Source of the DNA: Variovorax paradoxus
Lineage (GTDB): Bacteria > Pseudomonadota > Gammaproteobacteria > Burkholderiales > Burkholderiaceae_C
Assembly: GCF_030815975.1 (NCBI RefSeq)
Contig: NZ_JAUSXL010000002.1
Coordinates: forward strand, 4,762,501-4,826,500
Length of the DNA: 64,000 nt
Direction: 5' to 3'
The notes under the pieces are model-generated. The model was not told where the DNA came from and did not search any database. It worked only from the letters and a program-made list of their open reading frames with translations. Within the stretch, counting starts at the first letter, position 1, and every line of letters starts with the position of its first letter. Position numbers and translations under genes: made by a program. Below are positions 52,842 through 62,493 of this stretch, in pieces.

Positions 52842-54713
52842 ATGGCCCTCGCCCGAACGATCCATGCCGACCTCTTTCGCGTCTTTCTTTTGACCCTGGT
52901 GTCGCTCTTCGCGATTCCGGCGGCGACGCTGGTCTTCACCGAATACGCACTGCGTTCGGAGGACGCCGAATTCCTGCAGGCGATCGAGACGCGCATCGCT
53001 TCGGACACCCGCCTGTCCGCGGCCGACAAGGCACAGGCCACCGAGTTCTATCGCAGCCATCCGCTCTCCAAGGCCTGCAGCGCGACCGCGCCCGAGGACA
53101 AGAATTTCCACGACAAGGTGTGCAGCCCCTACTCGATGCACTGGCAGTTCCACTGGGCCGACCGTGCCGCCATCTGGACACTGGTGCTCGGCGCGGCGCT
53201 GCTCGCCGCGGCGCTGGTGCTGGGCGCACTGGCCTTTGCCAACCGCGGCCTGCGCTATGCGAGCTTCGTCGCGGGCTGGCGGCTCATGACGGTGTCGAGC
53301 GCGGCCGAGGTCGCGCTGCAGAGCGCGATGCTGGTGTGGCTGTCGTTCTGGCTCACGGCTTACTTCTGGCAGAGCTACTACGTCAAGCTGATCATCATCG
53401 CGGGCATTGCGGCCGCGGTGGCCGTGTTCTATGCGATCTACACGCTGTTCAAGCAGTTGCCCTTCGGCAACGAGATCGAAGGCGAAGTGGTCGCCGAGGC
53501 CGACGCACCGCGCCTGTGGGAACGCATCCGCCAGCTGGCCGCCCGCGTGAAGACCGCGCCGCCCGACCAGATCGTGGCCGGTATCGACACCAACTTCTTC
53601 GTCACCGAAGCGCCCTGCGAGGTGGGCGGACGCACGCTGCAAGGCCGCACGCTGTTCGTGAGCATTCCGCTGCTGCGCGTGCTCGACCAGTCCGAGGCCG
53701 ATGCGGTGTTGGCGCACGAACTGGCCCACCTGGGCGGTGGCGACACCCGCAGCAGCGCTGCGCTCGGCCCCAAGCTGCTGCAGTTCGACCAGTACACCTG
53801 GAAGATGCGCGACGGCGGCCTGAGCATCGTGGCGCACTACCTGCTGCGCCTCTATCGCATGATCTTTGCGTTTGCACTGGCGCGCGACAGCCGGGAGCGC
53901 GAATACAAGGCCGACCGCGTTGCCGCGAGCCTCACCGCGCCGGGCGCCATCGTGCAGTCGCTCATCAAGATTTCGGCCTACGCCAGCTACCGCAACGACG
54001 TCGAACGCAAGCTCTTTGCGCAGGACCGCCAGCACGACGGCGCGCTCGGCATCGCCGGCTTCGTGGCCGCCGGCCTGCCGCCCTATGCCAACTCCGACGC
54101 ATTCGTCGAAAGCATGAAGACCGCCGATGTACCGCATCCCTACGACAGCCATCCGCCGCTGCTCGAACGCATGCGCAACGTCGGCCACCACGTGCCCGAA
54201 AGCGCCTACGGCGCCATCGTCGCGACCGCGCCAGAGGCCTCGTGGGCCGACGACATCGAGACCGCCGCCGCCATCGAGCAGCGCCTGTGGAGCGACTACG
54301 AGCAGCGCTTCGTCCAGAACCACGAACTGAGCCTCGCCTACCGCTACGAGCCGGCCACCGAGGAAGAGCGCGCCGTGGTGCTGCGCCACTTTCCGCCGGT
54401 CGCGTTCGCGCTGAAGAACGGCGAGAGCATCGAGGTGAGCCATGCGGGCCTGCGCCAGAGCGTCGATGGCGGCTCGACGATCGCATGGGACGAGGTCAAG
54501 GACCTGACGTTCCACGACAACACCTTTGGCGACTTGTTGGTCGTCACGCACCACGACAAGGGCATGCTCGGTGCGCGCACCACCAAGGTCAAGGTGGGCG
54601 GCCTGGGCAAGCAGAAGGAGAACTTCAAGGGCGCGGTCGGCCGCTACTGGCAGCGGCACCAGTTCATGAGGGCGCAGCAGCAGCAGCAACAACAGGCATC
54701 GCCACAGCCCTGA
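52842..54713 (+). CDS. Membrane M48 family metallopeptidase
   Basis: 623 aa from the ATG at 52842 (CCAGGAGCAG ribosome site). Helix 1 (FRVFLLTLVSLFAIPAATLV), a periplasmic-type loop to about 100, then two or three more helices to about 210. Zinc site HELAHLGGGD near 291 and the third ligand in REYKADRVAA near 352. The C-terminal 100 residues end in a basic low-complexity Gln run (QQQQQQQ). Part of the HtpX/Ste24-like group that degrades damaged membrane proteins or processes peptides. Target unknown. Confidence 0.88.
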   Translation: MALARTIHADLFRVFLLTLVSLFAIPAATLVFTEYALRSEDAEFLQAIETRIASDTRLSAADKAQATEFYRSHPLSKACSATAPEDKNFHDKVCSPYSMHWQFHWADRAAIWTLVLGAALLAAALVLGALAFANRGLRYASFVAGWRLMTVSSAAEVALQSAMLVWLSFWLTAYFWQSYYVKLIIIAGIAAAVAVFYAIYTLFKQLPFGNEIEGEVVAEADAPRLWERIRQLAARVKTAPPDQIVAGIDTNFFVTEAPCEVGGRTLQGRTLFVSIPLLRVLDQSEADAVLAHELAHLGGGDTRSSAALGPKLLQFDQYTWKMRDGGLSIVAHYLLRLYRMIFAFALARDSREREYKADRVAASLTAPGAIVQSLIKISAYASYRNDVERKLFAQDRQHDGALGIAGFVAAGLPPYANSDAFVESMKTADVPHPYDSHPPLLERMRNVGHHVPESAYGAIVATAPEASWADDIETAAAIEQRLWSDYEQRFVQNHELSLAYRYEPATEEERAVVLRHFPPVAFALKNGESIEVSHAGLRQSVDGGSTIAWDEVKDLTFHDNTFGDLLVVTHHDKGMLGARTTKVKVGGLGKQKENFKGAVGRYWQRHQFMRAQQQQQQQASPQP

Positions 54714-54731
54714 CGAGCCGCGGGGCGCTGC

Positions 54732-55346
54732 TCAATACAAGGTAGAACGCTGCCGCGCCGGCAGCTCGCGGTCGTAGACCTCTCCGTCGAAGGCGGCATC
54801 GGTCAGCGCCGACAGGATGGCGCCGGGCGTAGGCACCTCGCGCCGCATCTGCGCCGGCAGCGGCGCCCACAGCTTCGAGCGCTGGATGGCGCGCGCGCAC
54901 TGGAAGAAAACGGACTCCACGCGGATCTCGATCACGCACTGCGGCAGCTTGCCCTCCATCGCGAAGCGCGCCATGAGTTCAGGCTCGGTCGTGATGCGCG
55001 CCCTGCCGTTCACGCGCAAGGTTTCGCCCACGCCGGGAATCAGGAACAGCAGCGCCACGCGCGGATCGGCCACGATGTTGCGCAGGCTGTCGATGCGGTT
55101 GTTGCCGCGGCGCTCGGGCAGCAGCAGCGTCTTCTCGTCCTGCACCGCCACGAAACCGGGCGGGTCGCCACGCGGGGAGGCGTCGAGGCCGCCGGGTCCG
55201 GCGGTGGCCAGCACGGCAAAGGGCGAAGCGGCAATCAGCGCCTGGTAGCTCGGGTGCAGCCAGGGCACCTCCTTCTTGAGCGAGGTCTCGCCGGCTTGGC
55301 CGAACAGCGCTTCGAGTTGCTCGATGGTGTCGATGGCATGGGTCAT
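54732..55346 (-). CDS. FMN-binding split-barrel protein (pyridoxamine 5'-phosphate oxidase family)
   Basis: 204 aa from the ATG at 55346. The fold is that of PNPOx-like flavin proteins: SPFAVLATAGPGGLDASPRG near 42, TLLLPERRGNNRIDSLRNIV near 73, VGETLRVNGRARITTEPEL near 105 and CARAIQRSKLWAP near 150. Such proteins bind FMN or F420 and act on varied substrates; it resembles the MSMEG_1061-type subgroup. Overlaps the upstream MFS gene by 4 bp. Confidence 0.88.
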   Translation of the reverse strand: MTHAIDTIEQLEALFGQAGETSLKKEVPWLHPSYQALIAASPFAVLATAGPGGLDASPRGDPPGFVAVQDEKTLLLPERRGNNRIDSLRNIVADPRVALLFLIPGVGETLRVNGRARITTEPELMARFAMEGKLPQCVIEIRVESVFFQCARAIQRSKLWAPLPAQMRREVPTPGAILSALTDAAFDGEVYDRELPARQRSTLY

Positions 55347-56512
55347 GGAGTCGCTCCTTGTTTTGTGTCTGCCGGGGTTGACGGGTTTCTGCCGCAGGCC
55401 AGTGCCGCCGCGGCCAGCAGCAGCGCGCAGATGCCGTAGAGCCACGACGATGCTACGACCGGCAGCAGGAGCCCGGCCAGCAGCGGCCCGATGCCGGCGC
55501 CGATGTCGCGCCATACCGCGCGCGCAGCCAGCGCGTGCATGCGCTCCGGCCCCGGCGTGCGGCGCGCCACGATGGGCGGCAGCAAGGGCAGCTGCAAGGC
55601 GCGCAGGACCACGATCGATGCCGCGCAGCTCCACAGCCAGCCCAGGCCGAAGCCGACCAGCGCCATCGCCGTCACGAGCGAGAGACTCACCAGCAGCCGC
55701 TCGGCGCCGAAGCGCTCCGCCAGGTGGCCGCCGACCGGGCTCAGCAGGATTTCCGCCAGGTAGCGCAGCGCCATCAGCGAACCGGCCATGACCACCGCGC
55801 CGCCCGGCATCAGGTCCTTGCCCAGATAGGACAGGCCGATGATGAAGAGCCCGTCGAGCGTCAGCCCTTCCATGAACGACCAGGCATCGAGGCTGTTGGG
55901 CCGCTTGAAGCGGCGCGCGCGTCGTGGCCCGGCGCCATGCGGCACCGCAGGCAAGCGCCGCGTGACCAGCACCGCCACCAGCGAGAACACGGCAAGAATG
56001 CCGAAGATGATGCGCGGACCGGCCCACAGCGCCAGCAGCGCGCCCAGCGGCAGCGCCAGCACCGGCCCGATCGCGATGAGCGCACGCGAACGCCCGCTGC
56101 GGCGTGCCGCACCAAGCAGCTCGGCCGTGGCCAGCGACTGCGTTGACAGATTGAGCGCGGCAAAACACAGGCCCCACACGAGCCGCAGCGGCAGCAGCGC
56201 CCAGAAGCCCGAGAGCGTGGCGTAGCCGAGCCCGCAGAACGCGGCCGCCACCACGGCGATGGTGCAGGTGAGCCGGTCGCCGTTGCGCGCATAGAAGCGC
56301 GCCACCGCGCCGTAGCCCGCGATGCGCACGAGCCGATTGGCCGCGAGCAGCATGCCGGCCTCCGCCAGCGTCACGCCGAACTGCCCGGCGTACATCGGTA
56401 GCAACAGGTAGAGCACCACGTCGGCCGGCAGCGAAAGCCCGAGCGCAATGGCTGCGTGGCGGGAGTTCAGGTCGGTGGCAGCGAGAGCCGGAGCGGGCGT
56501 GGTGCGAAGCAT
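55343..56512 (-). CDS. MFS transporter
   Basis: 389 aa from the ATG at 56512 (MLRTTPAPALAATDLNS). Twelve hydrophobic segments; LGLSLPADVVLYLLLPMYAG near 24, RIAGYGAVARFYARNGDRLT near 65 (loop 2-3), WGLCFAALNLSTQSLATAEL near 110. It reads like a small-molecule efflux or uptake carrier of the MFS-1 type. It is divergent from the LysR gene (78 bp between starts), a typical LysR-target arrangement, and coupled to the FMN protein. Confidence 0.87.
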   Translation of the reverse strand: MLRTTPAPALAATDLNSRHAAIALGLSLPADVVLYLLLPMYAGQFGVTLAEAGMLLAANRLVRIAGYGAVARFYARNGDRLTCTIAVVAAAFCGLGYATLSGFWALLPLRLVWGLCFAALNLSTQSLATAELLGAARRSGRSRALIAIGPVLALPLGALLALWAGPRIIFGILAVFSLVAVLVTRRLPAVPHGAGPRRARRFKRPNSLDAWSFMEGLTLDGLFIIGLSYLGKDLMPGGAVVMAGSLMALRYLAEILLSPVGGHLAERFGAERLLVSLSLVTAMALVGFGLGWLWSCAASIVVLRALQLPLLPPIVARRTPGPERMHALAARAVWRDIGAGIGPLLAGLLLPVVASSWLYGICALLLAAAALACGRNPSTPADTKQGATP

Positions 56513-56590
56513 CGAGCCCGCATGGTGCGCCGTGGCACGGCATGCCGGCAAACGACATTAACGCCCGCCATGCGTGAGAAAATCGCACGC

Positions 56591-57505
56591 ATGCCGCTGC
56601 GAGAACCGCCCCTCAATGCCGTGCGCGCCTTCGTCGCCGCGGCCCGCCACCAGAGCTTCACGCGCGCGGCCATCGAGCTTCATGTGACGCACAGCGCGGT
56701 GAGCCGGCAGATCAAGAGCCTCGAAGAATGCCTGGGCGTCGCGCTGTTCGAGCGCCGCATCCGCCAGGTCGCCTTGACCGCGGAAGGACAGCAGTTCTTT
56801 GCCGAGGCAGGCCCGGCCATCGCGCAGATCCATGCGGCAGCGCGTGCGCTGCAGGCACAGGGGCCGGCCCGTGCCGTGAGGATCAACGTGCGGCCTTCCT
56901 TCGCGGTGCGGTGGCTCATTCCGCGGCTGCCGTCGTTCGTCGAGCGCTACCCCGAGATCGAACCGCAGGTGGTCACGAGCACGGTCATGCCCGAGCAGGC
57001 CGCGGGCAGCTTCGACATCGCGGTGCGCCGCGGGCTCGAGGGCTGGCCGCCTTCCATCGAGGTGCGCCCCTTCCTCGAAGACGAGGTGCTGGTGGTCGGC
57101 GCGCCGACGCTGTTCAAGGCGCATCCGCTTTCGGACCTGCGCGCGCTGGCCTCGCACGTGCAGCTGTCGGCCCGCACGCGCAAGGAAGACTGGGACGACT
57201 GGAAGAAGCATGTCGGCGCACCGCGTGCCAAGCCCGCGGGGCGGCTCCTGTTCGACCACCTGCACTTCGTGCTGCAGGCCGCGGTCGACGGGCTGGGCAT
57301 CGCGCTGGCGCCGACCTCGCTGGTGGCGCACGACCTGGCCTCCGGCCGGCTGCAGTCGCCGCTCCCCTCGCTGCGCATGGCGCTGAACCGCTACTACTAC
57401 GGTCTGGCGCCCGACGCCACACCCGAAGCCGCATGCGTCGCGCAATGGTTCGAGGAAATGATGGCCTCGGACTCGCAAGGCGCGATGACGCTCGCAGGTC
57501 CGTAA
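56591..57505 (+). CDS. LysR regulator, GcvA-like
   Basis: 304 aa from the ATG at 56591; an ATG at 56570 would add seven residues. N-terminal HTH: LNAVRAFVAAARHQSFTRAA, IELHVTHSAVSRQIKSLEEC, LFERRIRQVALTAEGQQFF. The C-terminal periplasmic-binding-like domain contains IRPSFAVRWLIPRL-like VRPSFAVRWLIPRLPSF near 112 and IDGLGIALAP-like VDGLGIALAPTSLV near 228, both typical of the GcvA group. The divergent MFS/FMN pair is the likely target. Neighbouring MFS gene follows by 66 bp. Confidence 0.92.
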   Translation: MPLREPPLNAVRAFVAAARHQSFTRAAIELHVTHSAVSRQIKSLEECLGVALFERRIRQVALTAEGQQFFAEAGPAIAQIHAAARALQAQGPARAVRINVRPSFAVRWLIPRLPSFVERYPEIEPQVVTSTVMPEQAAGSFDIAVRRGLEGWPPSIEVRPFLEDEVLVVGAPTLFKAHPLSDLRALASHVQLSARTRKEDWDDWKKHVGAPRAKPAGRLLFDHLHFVLQAAVDGLGIALAPTSLVAHDLASGRLQSPLPSLRMALNRYYYGLAPDATPEAACVAQWFEEMMASDSQGAMTLAGP

Positions 57506-57571
57506 ACGGCCAGCGCCGGGCGGCGCGCGGCCGCAGCATGGGGGCTTCCTCGCACATGAAGCACCTGCCGC

Positions 57572-58792
57572 ATGAAAACCGCCCTTCCCCGTCCCTTTGT
57601 CTACCTTGCGTGGTCCAACCTCGCGGCGCAGTCCGCCGAGCAGCTGAGCCTTGCAGCGGTGCCGCTGGTCGCGGTGCTCATGTTCGGTGCGGGGCCGGGC
57701 GAGATCGGCTTTCTCGCCGCCATCCAGACGCTGCCTTTTCTGCTGCTGTCGATGCCGCTGGGCGTGCTGGCCGATCGCATGTCGCGGCAGCGGCTGATGG
57801 TGGCATCCGAGGGGCTGCGTGCCGTCTCGCTGCTGGTGCTGCTGGCCATGGTGCTGTCGTCCAGGCTCGGCATCGGCTGGCTCGCGGTGCTCGGGTTCCT
57901 GGGTGCGGTCGGCACCGTGGGCTTCAGCGTCGCGGCGCCCGCGCTGGTGCCGGCACTCGTGCCGCGCGATGCATTGGCAGCCGCCAACGGCCGGCTGGAG
58001 CTTGCGCGCAGCGCGGCGTTCACGGCCGGGCCTGCGCTGGCGGGCGCGCTGGTCGCGTGGGCGGGTGCCTCGACGGCCTTCGTGCTGGCGGCCGTGCTCT
58101 CGGTCACGGCGGTGGGCCTGCTGCTGCGCCTGGCCGAAGCGCCGCGCCCGGCCGCATCGCGGCGCCATCCGCTGCTCGATGTGCGCGATGGCGCGCGCTT
58201 TGTCTGGCGGCACGAATTGCTGCGGCCCATGCTGATGACCGGCGCGGTCTTCAACATCTCGTGGTTCGTGCTGCAGGCCGGCTACGTGCCGTATGCGGTG
58301 CGGGTTCTGGGCCTTGGCGCGCAGGCGGTCGGCTTCACGCTGGCGATGTACGGCGCGGGCATGGTGGCGGGCGCACTGCTGACATCGCGCGTGGTTGCGC
58401 GCCTGCCGTTCGGCCGTGCGATCCAGGTCGGTCCTGCCGTGGCGGTTGTTGCCGCGGCGGCCATGGCGGCCACGCTGGTGGTGCCGGCCGCATCGCTGGC
58501 CGCGCTGTCGTTCTTTCTCTTCGGCGCCGGGCCGATGGTCTGGACCATCACCACCACCACGCTGCGGCAGAGCGTCACGGCCTCGGCGATGCTGGGCCGG
58601 GTGTCGGCGGTGTTCCTCACGATCAATGCGGGCGCCCGGCCGATCGGTGCCGCGCTGGGCGGCGTTGTGGGCGCAACGTGGGGCGAGCCGGCCTGCCTGC
58701 TGCTCGCGCTGGCGGGTTTCTTCTTGCAGGCGGGAATCATTTTTGCCTCGCGCATCGCGGGGCTGCACCGGCTGCCGGTTGCGGCGGCGTGA
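57572..58792 (+). CDS. MFS transporter
   Basis: 406 aa from the ATG at 57572. Twelve helices of the Enterobactin-exporter/MFS-3 type: SNLAAQSAEQLSLAAVPLVA near 13, MPLGVLADRMSRQRLMVASE near 62 (motif A), ARSAAFTAGPALAGALVAWA near 145. Last helices include VGATWGEPACLLLALAGFFL. Probable exporter. It follows the LysR gene on the same strand, with no terminator in between. Confidence 0.88.
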   Translation: MKTALPRPFVYLAWSNLAAQSAEQLSLAAVPLVAVLMFGAGPGEIGFLAAIQTLPFLLLSMPLGVLADRMSRQRLMVASEGLRAVSLLVLLAMVLSSRLGIGWLAVLGFLGAVGTVGFSVAAPALVPALVPRDALAAANGRLELARSAAFTAGPALAGALVAWAGASTAFVLAAVLSVTAVGLLLRLAEAPRPAASRRHPLLDVRDGARFVWRHELLRPMLMTGAVFNISWFVLQAGYVPYAVRVLGLGAQAVGFTLAMYGAGMVAGALLTSRVVARLPFGRAIQVGPAVAVVAAAAMAATLVVPAASLAALSFFLFGAGPMVWTITTTTLRQSVTASAMLGRVSAVFLTINAGARPIGAALGGVVGATWGEPACLLLALAGFFLQAGIIFASRIAGLHRLPVAAA

Positions 58793-58808
58793 CGGCTTCC
58801 GGAGGCTG

Positions 58809-59381
58809 CTAGAAAAGCGAAGCCATTCCGTTCGGCCGCGCGCCTTCGATGTCGAGCATGCGCAGTTTCGTCAGCGCGCCGCCGCCCGCCGAAAAACCAC
58901 CGGGCTTGTTGCCCGCGGCCAGCACGCGGTGGCACGGCACCACCGGCGCGAAGGGGTTGTGGCCCATGGCCTGGCCCACCGCGCGCGACAGGCCCTTGTC
59001 GCCGAGTTCGGCCGCGATTTCGCCATAGGTGCGCGTTTGCCCGGGCGGAATGCGCCGCGCAATCGCATAGATGCGTTGGTGGAATTCCGACACGGCGCTC
59101 ATGTCGAGCTCGAAGTCGCCGAGGTCGTCGGAAGCGCCTTTTAGCAAGCCCTGGATGGCTGTGATCGCGCGCTGCGCGCTTTCAGGCGGCTCGGCCTCAT
59201 TCAGGTTCGCAAAGCGGCGCCGCATGCGCGCCCGCGTGGCGGCTTCGCCGTTTTCTTCCGGCAGTTGCACACCGACGAGCCCGCGCAGCCCCCAGGCCAG
59301 CGCGCAGGTGCCTATCGCGGTTTCGAACAAGGCAAAGCCCGGCTCGATGATTTCGCTGCCGCTGCTCGATGCTGCATTCAT
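58809..59381 (-). CDS. ogt: Methylated-DNA-protein-cysteine methyltransferase (Ogt type)
   Basis: 190 aa from the ATG at 59381 (a GTG lies one codon upstream). Active site VVPCHRVLAAGN near 145 with the acceptor Cys in PCHR; IARRIPPGQTRTYGEIAAEL near 110 is the DNA-binding helix region. It repairs O6-alkylguanine and O4-alkylthymine in a suicidal reaction. Convergent with the MFS gene. Confidence 0.93.
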   Translation of the reverse strand: MNAASSSGSEIIEPGFALFETAIGTCALAWGLRGLVGVQLPEENGEAATRARMRRRFANLNEAEPPESAQRAITAIQGLLKGASDDLGDFELDMSAVSEFHQRIYAIARRIPPGQTRTYGEIAAELGDKGLSRAVGQAMGHNPFAPVVPCHRVLAAGNKPGGFSAGGGALTKLRMLDIEGARPNGMASLF

Positions 59382-59402
59382 CACGGCATTTTGTGCCAGC
59401 TG

Positions 59403-62400
59403 CTAAGTCTGCTCGGGCGACAGGGTTGGCGGCACGAGGTGCCGCTCCAGCAGCACAGCCACATGCACCGCCTCGCGCTGCGCGCCATCCCCGATCTGAT
59501 GGCGGCAACTGGTGCCGTCGGCCACCACGATGGCGTCGGGCCTGGCTCGGATCGCCGGCAGCAGGCTGGCCTCAGCCATCTGCATCGAGACGTCGATGTG
59601 GCGCGCCTCGTAGCCGAAGCTGCCCGCCATGCCGCAGCAGGAGCTTTCGATCAGCTCGGGCTCGGCGCCGGGAATGAGCCGCAGCACATCCAGGATCGGG
59701 CTGACCGCGCCGAAGGCTTTCTGGTGGCAATGGCCGTGCAGCAGGATCGGCGCCGTGGCCGGCGTGAGCGCGAGCGCGAAGCGCCCGGCCTTCAGCTCGC
59801 GCGCAATGAACTCCTCGAACAGCAGCGCCTGCCTGGCCACGGTTTCGGCCTTCTTGCCGAAGCCCATCACCAGGGTCTCGTCGCGCAGCGTGAGCAAGCA
59901 TGAAGGCTCGAGCCCGACGATGGCAATGCCGGCTTCGGCGAGCGGCCGCAGCGCATCGATCAGCGCCTCGGCGCGGCGCTTGGCCTCGCCCACCATGCCG
60001 CTGGCCAGGAAGGTGCGGCCGCAGCAGTGGTGCCCGCCGCTCTTCTCGACCGTGTGCAGCGTGTAGCCCGCGGCCTTGAGCACGCGGGCCGCAGCGAGCG
60101 CGTTCTCGCTTTCGAAGGTGCCGTTGAAGGTGTCGACGAAAAGCACCGCGGCCTTGCCGCCGTTCGCCTGCACCGACAGCACGGCTTCGCGGCTGGCGAA
60201 CATGCCGTGCAGGTCGGCCTTGGCGCGCCAGAAGGTGTCGGAGCGCCATTCGGGCAGCGACCGGCGTGCCGAAAAGCCCAGCAGCTTCTCGCCCAGCCAG
60301 GCCGCGCCGGGCACGGTGTTGCGCAGGTTCATGAGCCATGGCACGCGGCTCGCGCGGTGCGCGTAGTCGGGCATGTGGGCCACCAGCTTGTCCTTGAGCG
60401 AGTGGCCGTGGCGCTTCTTGTAGTGGTCGAGGAACTCGATCTTCATCTTCGCCATGTCGACGCCGGTCGGGCAATCGCGCTTGCAGCCCTTGCAGCCGAC
60501 GCACAGGTCCATGGTCTCGTGCATTTCTTCGCCGGTGAAAGCATCGGCGCCGAGCTGGCCCGAGAGCGCGAGCCGCAGCGTGTTGGCGCGCCCGCGCGTC
60601 AGGTGCTGCTCGTCGCGCGTCACGCGGTAGCTCGGGCACATGGTGCCGGCGTCGAACTTGCGACAGTGGCCGTTGTTGTTGCACATTTCCACGGCCTTGG
60701 CGAGGCCGCCGGTGCTGTCGCCGCCGGTGCCGGGCGCGCTGGTCTTCTCGGTCACCGGGTCGGCGTTGACGTTCCAGGCCGACCAGTCGAGCACGGGCTT
60801 GAGTTCGATGCGCCGGTAGGGCCTGGGCGCCGTGGGCGGCGCAAAGCGCAACAGCGACGCGTCGTCCATGCGTGGCGTGTCGACGATCTTGCCGGGGTTG
60901 AACAGGTTGGCCGGATCGAGCTTCTGCTTGATGGCGCGGAACGCCTCGTTGAGGGCCGGGCCGAACTGCCATTCGATCCACTCGCCGCGGCACAGGCCGT
61001 CGCCATGCTCGCCGCTGAAGGCGCCCTTGTACTTGCGCACCAGCACGGAGGCTTCTTCCGCAATAGCGCGCATCTTGGCGCCGCCATCGGTACGCATGTC
61101 CAGGATCGGCCGCACATGCAGCGTGCCGACCGAGGCATGCGCATACCAGGTGCCGCGGCTGCCATACCTCGCAAACACTTCGGTCAATGCATCGGTGTAT
61201 TCGGCCAGGTGCTCGAGCGGCACGGCGCAGTCCTCGATGAAGCTCACCGGCTTGCCGTCGCCCTTCAGGCTCATCATGATGTTGAGGCCGGCCTTGCGCA
61301 CTTCCCAGAGGTTCTTCTGGCGCGCGTCGTCGGGCATTTCGACCACGCTGCGGGGCAGGCCGAGGTCGCCCATCAGCTCGACCAGCTGCTTCAGCTGCGG
61401 CAGCAGCGCGGCCTTCCCGGTGCCCGCAAACTCGACCAGCAAAATGGCCGCGGGCTTGCCGATCAGCGCGGTTTCCACCGTGGGCTTGAAAGCCGGGTTG
61501 GCCAGGCTCAGCTCGATCATCGTGCGGTCGACCAGTTCCACCGCCGTGGGGCCCAGCTTCACGATGTGCTGCGCGGCATCCATGGCCGCATGGAAGGTCG
61601 GAAAGTTCACGATGCCCAGCACCTTGGCGCGCGGCAGCGGCGCGAGCTTGAGCGTGAGGCTCTTCGTGTAGGCCAGCGTGCCCTCGGCGCCGATCAGCAA
61701 GTGCGCGAGGTTCACGCTGCCGTCCGCGGTGTACGGCTTCTCGCTCTGGTTGTCGAAGATGTCGAGGTTGTAGCCCGCCACGCGGCGCAGCACCTTGGGC
61801 CAGTGGGCGTGGATCTGCTCGCGGTGCGCAAGCGCCAGCCCGTGCACGAAGCTCGCAATGCCGGCCGCACGGGCGCCCAGCGTGGATTGCGGCCCAAACT
61901 CCACCAGCTCGCCGCTCGAGAGCCAGGCGCTCGCGCCCAGCACGTTGTGCACCATGTTGCCGTAGGCGATGGAGCGCGAGCCGCAGGAGTTGTTGCCCGC
62001 CATGCCGCCCAGCGTGGCCTGCGCGCTGGTCGACACATCGACGGGGTACCACAGGCCATGCGGCTTGAGCTGTGCATTCAGATGGTCGAGCACCAGGCCG
62101 GGCTCGACGGTGGCGGTGCCCTCCTCCACGTTCACATCGAGCACGCGGCGGAAATGCTTGCTGTTGTCGATCACCAGCGCGGCGCCCGTGGTCTGGCCGC
62201 ACTGGCTGGTGCCGCCGCCGCGCGCGAGCACCGGCACCTTCAGGTCGCGCGCAATGTCGATGGCGGTGGCAATGTCGCGCTCGTTGGTGGGCACGAAAGC
62301 GCCGACCGGCGTGATCTGGTAGATCGACGCATCGGTGGCGTAGCGGCCGCGCGAACCGTCGTCGAACAGCACCTCGCCTTCGGTCTCGGCGCGCAGCCGG

Positions 62401-62480
62401 CGTGCGAGCAGTTCGCAGGTGTCGTTGGGCGGAAGAACGGTTCCGGCGGGCTGGATGTGGCTGGCGGGATCGACGCGCAT
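59403..62480 (-). CDS. FAD-linked oxidase with two 4Fe-4S clusters (YdiJ family)
   Basis: 1025 aa from the ATG at 62480. FAD PCMH domain (ITPVGAFVPTNERDIATAID, VLARGGGTSQCGQTTGAALV near 85-110, GGMAGNNSCGSRSIAYGN near 160), FAD_oxidase_C to about 555, then ferredoxin-type cysteines CNNNGHCRKFDAGTMCP near 598 and CVGCKGCKRDCPTGVD near 663. C-terminal CCG modules HHCCGRTFLASG near 817 and SSCCGMAGSFGYE near 950. YdiJ-like enzymes oxidise D-2-hydroxyacids (D-2-hydroxyglutarate or lactate) and pass electrons to quinone. It lies 13 bp after the GntR gene. Confidence 0.92.
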   Translation of the reverse strand: MRVDPASHIQPAGTVLPPNDTCELLARRLRAETEGEVLFDDGSRGRYATDASIYQITPVGAFVPTNERDIATAIDIARDLKVPVLARGGGTSQCGQTTGAALVIDNSKHFRRVLDVNVEEGTATVEPGLVLDHLNAQLKPHGLWYPVDVSTSAQATLGGMAGNNSCGSRSIAYGNMVHNVLGASAWLSSGELVEFGPQSTLGARAAGIASFVHGLALAHREQIHAHWPKVLRRVAGYNLDIFDNQSEKPYTADGSVNLAHLLIGAEGTLAYTKSLTLKLAPLPRAKVLGIVNFPTFHAAMDAAQHIVKLGPTAVELVDRTMIELSLANPAFKPTVETALIGKPAAILLVEFAGTGKAALLPQLKQLVELMGDLGLPRSVVEMPDDARQKNLWEVRKAGLNIMMSLKGDGKPVSFIEDCAVPLEHLAEYTDALTEVFARYGSRGTWYAHASVGTLHVRPILDMRTDGGAKMRAIAEEASVLVRKYKGAFSGEHGDGLCRGEWIEWQFGPALNEAFRAIKQKLDPANLFNPGKIVDTPRMDDASLLRFAPPTAPRPYRRIELKPVLDWSAWNVNADPVTEKTSAPGTGGDSTGGLAKAVEMCNNNGHCRKFDAGTMCPSYRVTRDEQHLTRGRANTLRLALSGQLGADAFTGEEMHETMDLCVGCKGCKRDCPTGVDMAKMKIEFLDHYKKRHGHSLKDKLVAHMPDYAHRASRVPWLMNLRNTVPGAAWLGEKLLGFSARRSLPEWRSDTFWRAKADLHGMFASREAVLSVQANGGKAAVLFVDTFNGTFESENALAAARVLKAAGYTLHTVEKSGGHHCCGRTFLASGMVGEAKRRAEALIDALRPLAEAGIAIVGLEPSCLLTLRDETLVMGFGKKAETVARQALLFEEFIARELKAGRFALALTPATAPILLHGHCHQKAFGAVSPILDVLRLIPGAEPELIESSCCGMAGSFGYEARHIDVSMQMAEASLLPAIRARPDAIVVADGTSCRHQIGDGAQREAVHVAVLLERHLVPPTLSPEQT

Positions 62481-62493
62481 GGTGTGATGGGCC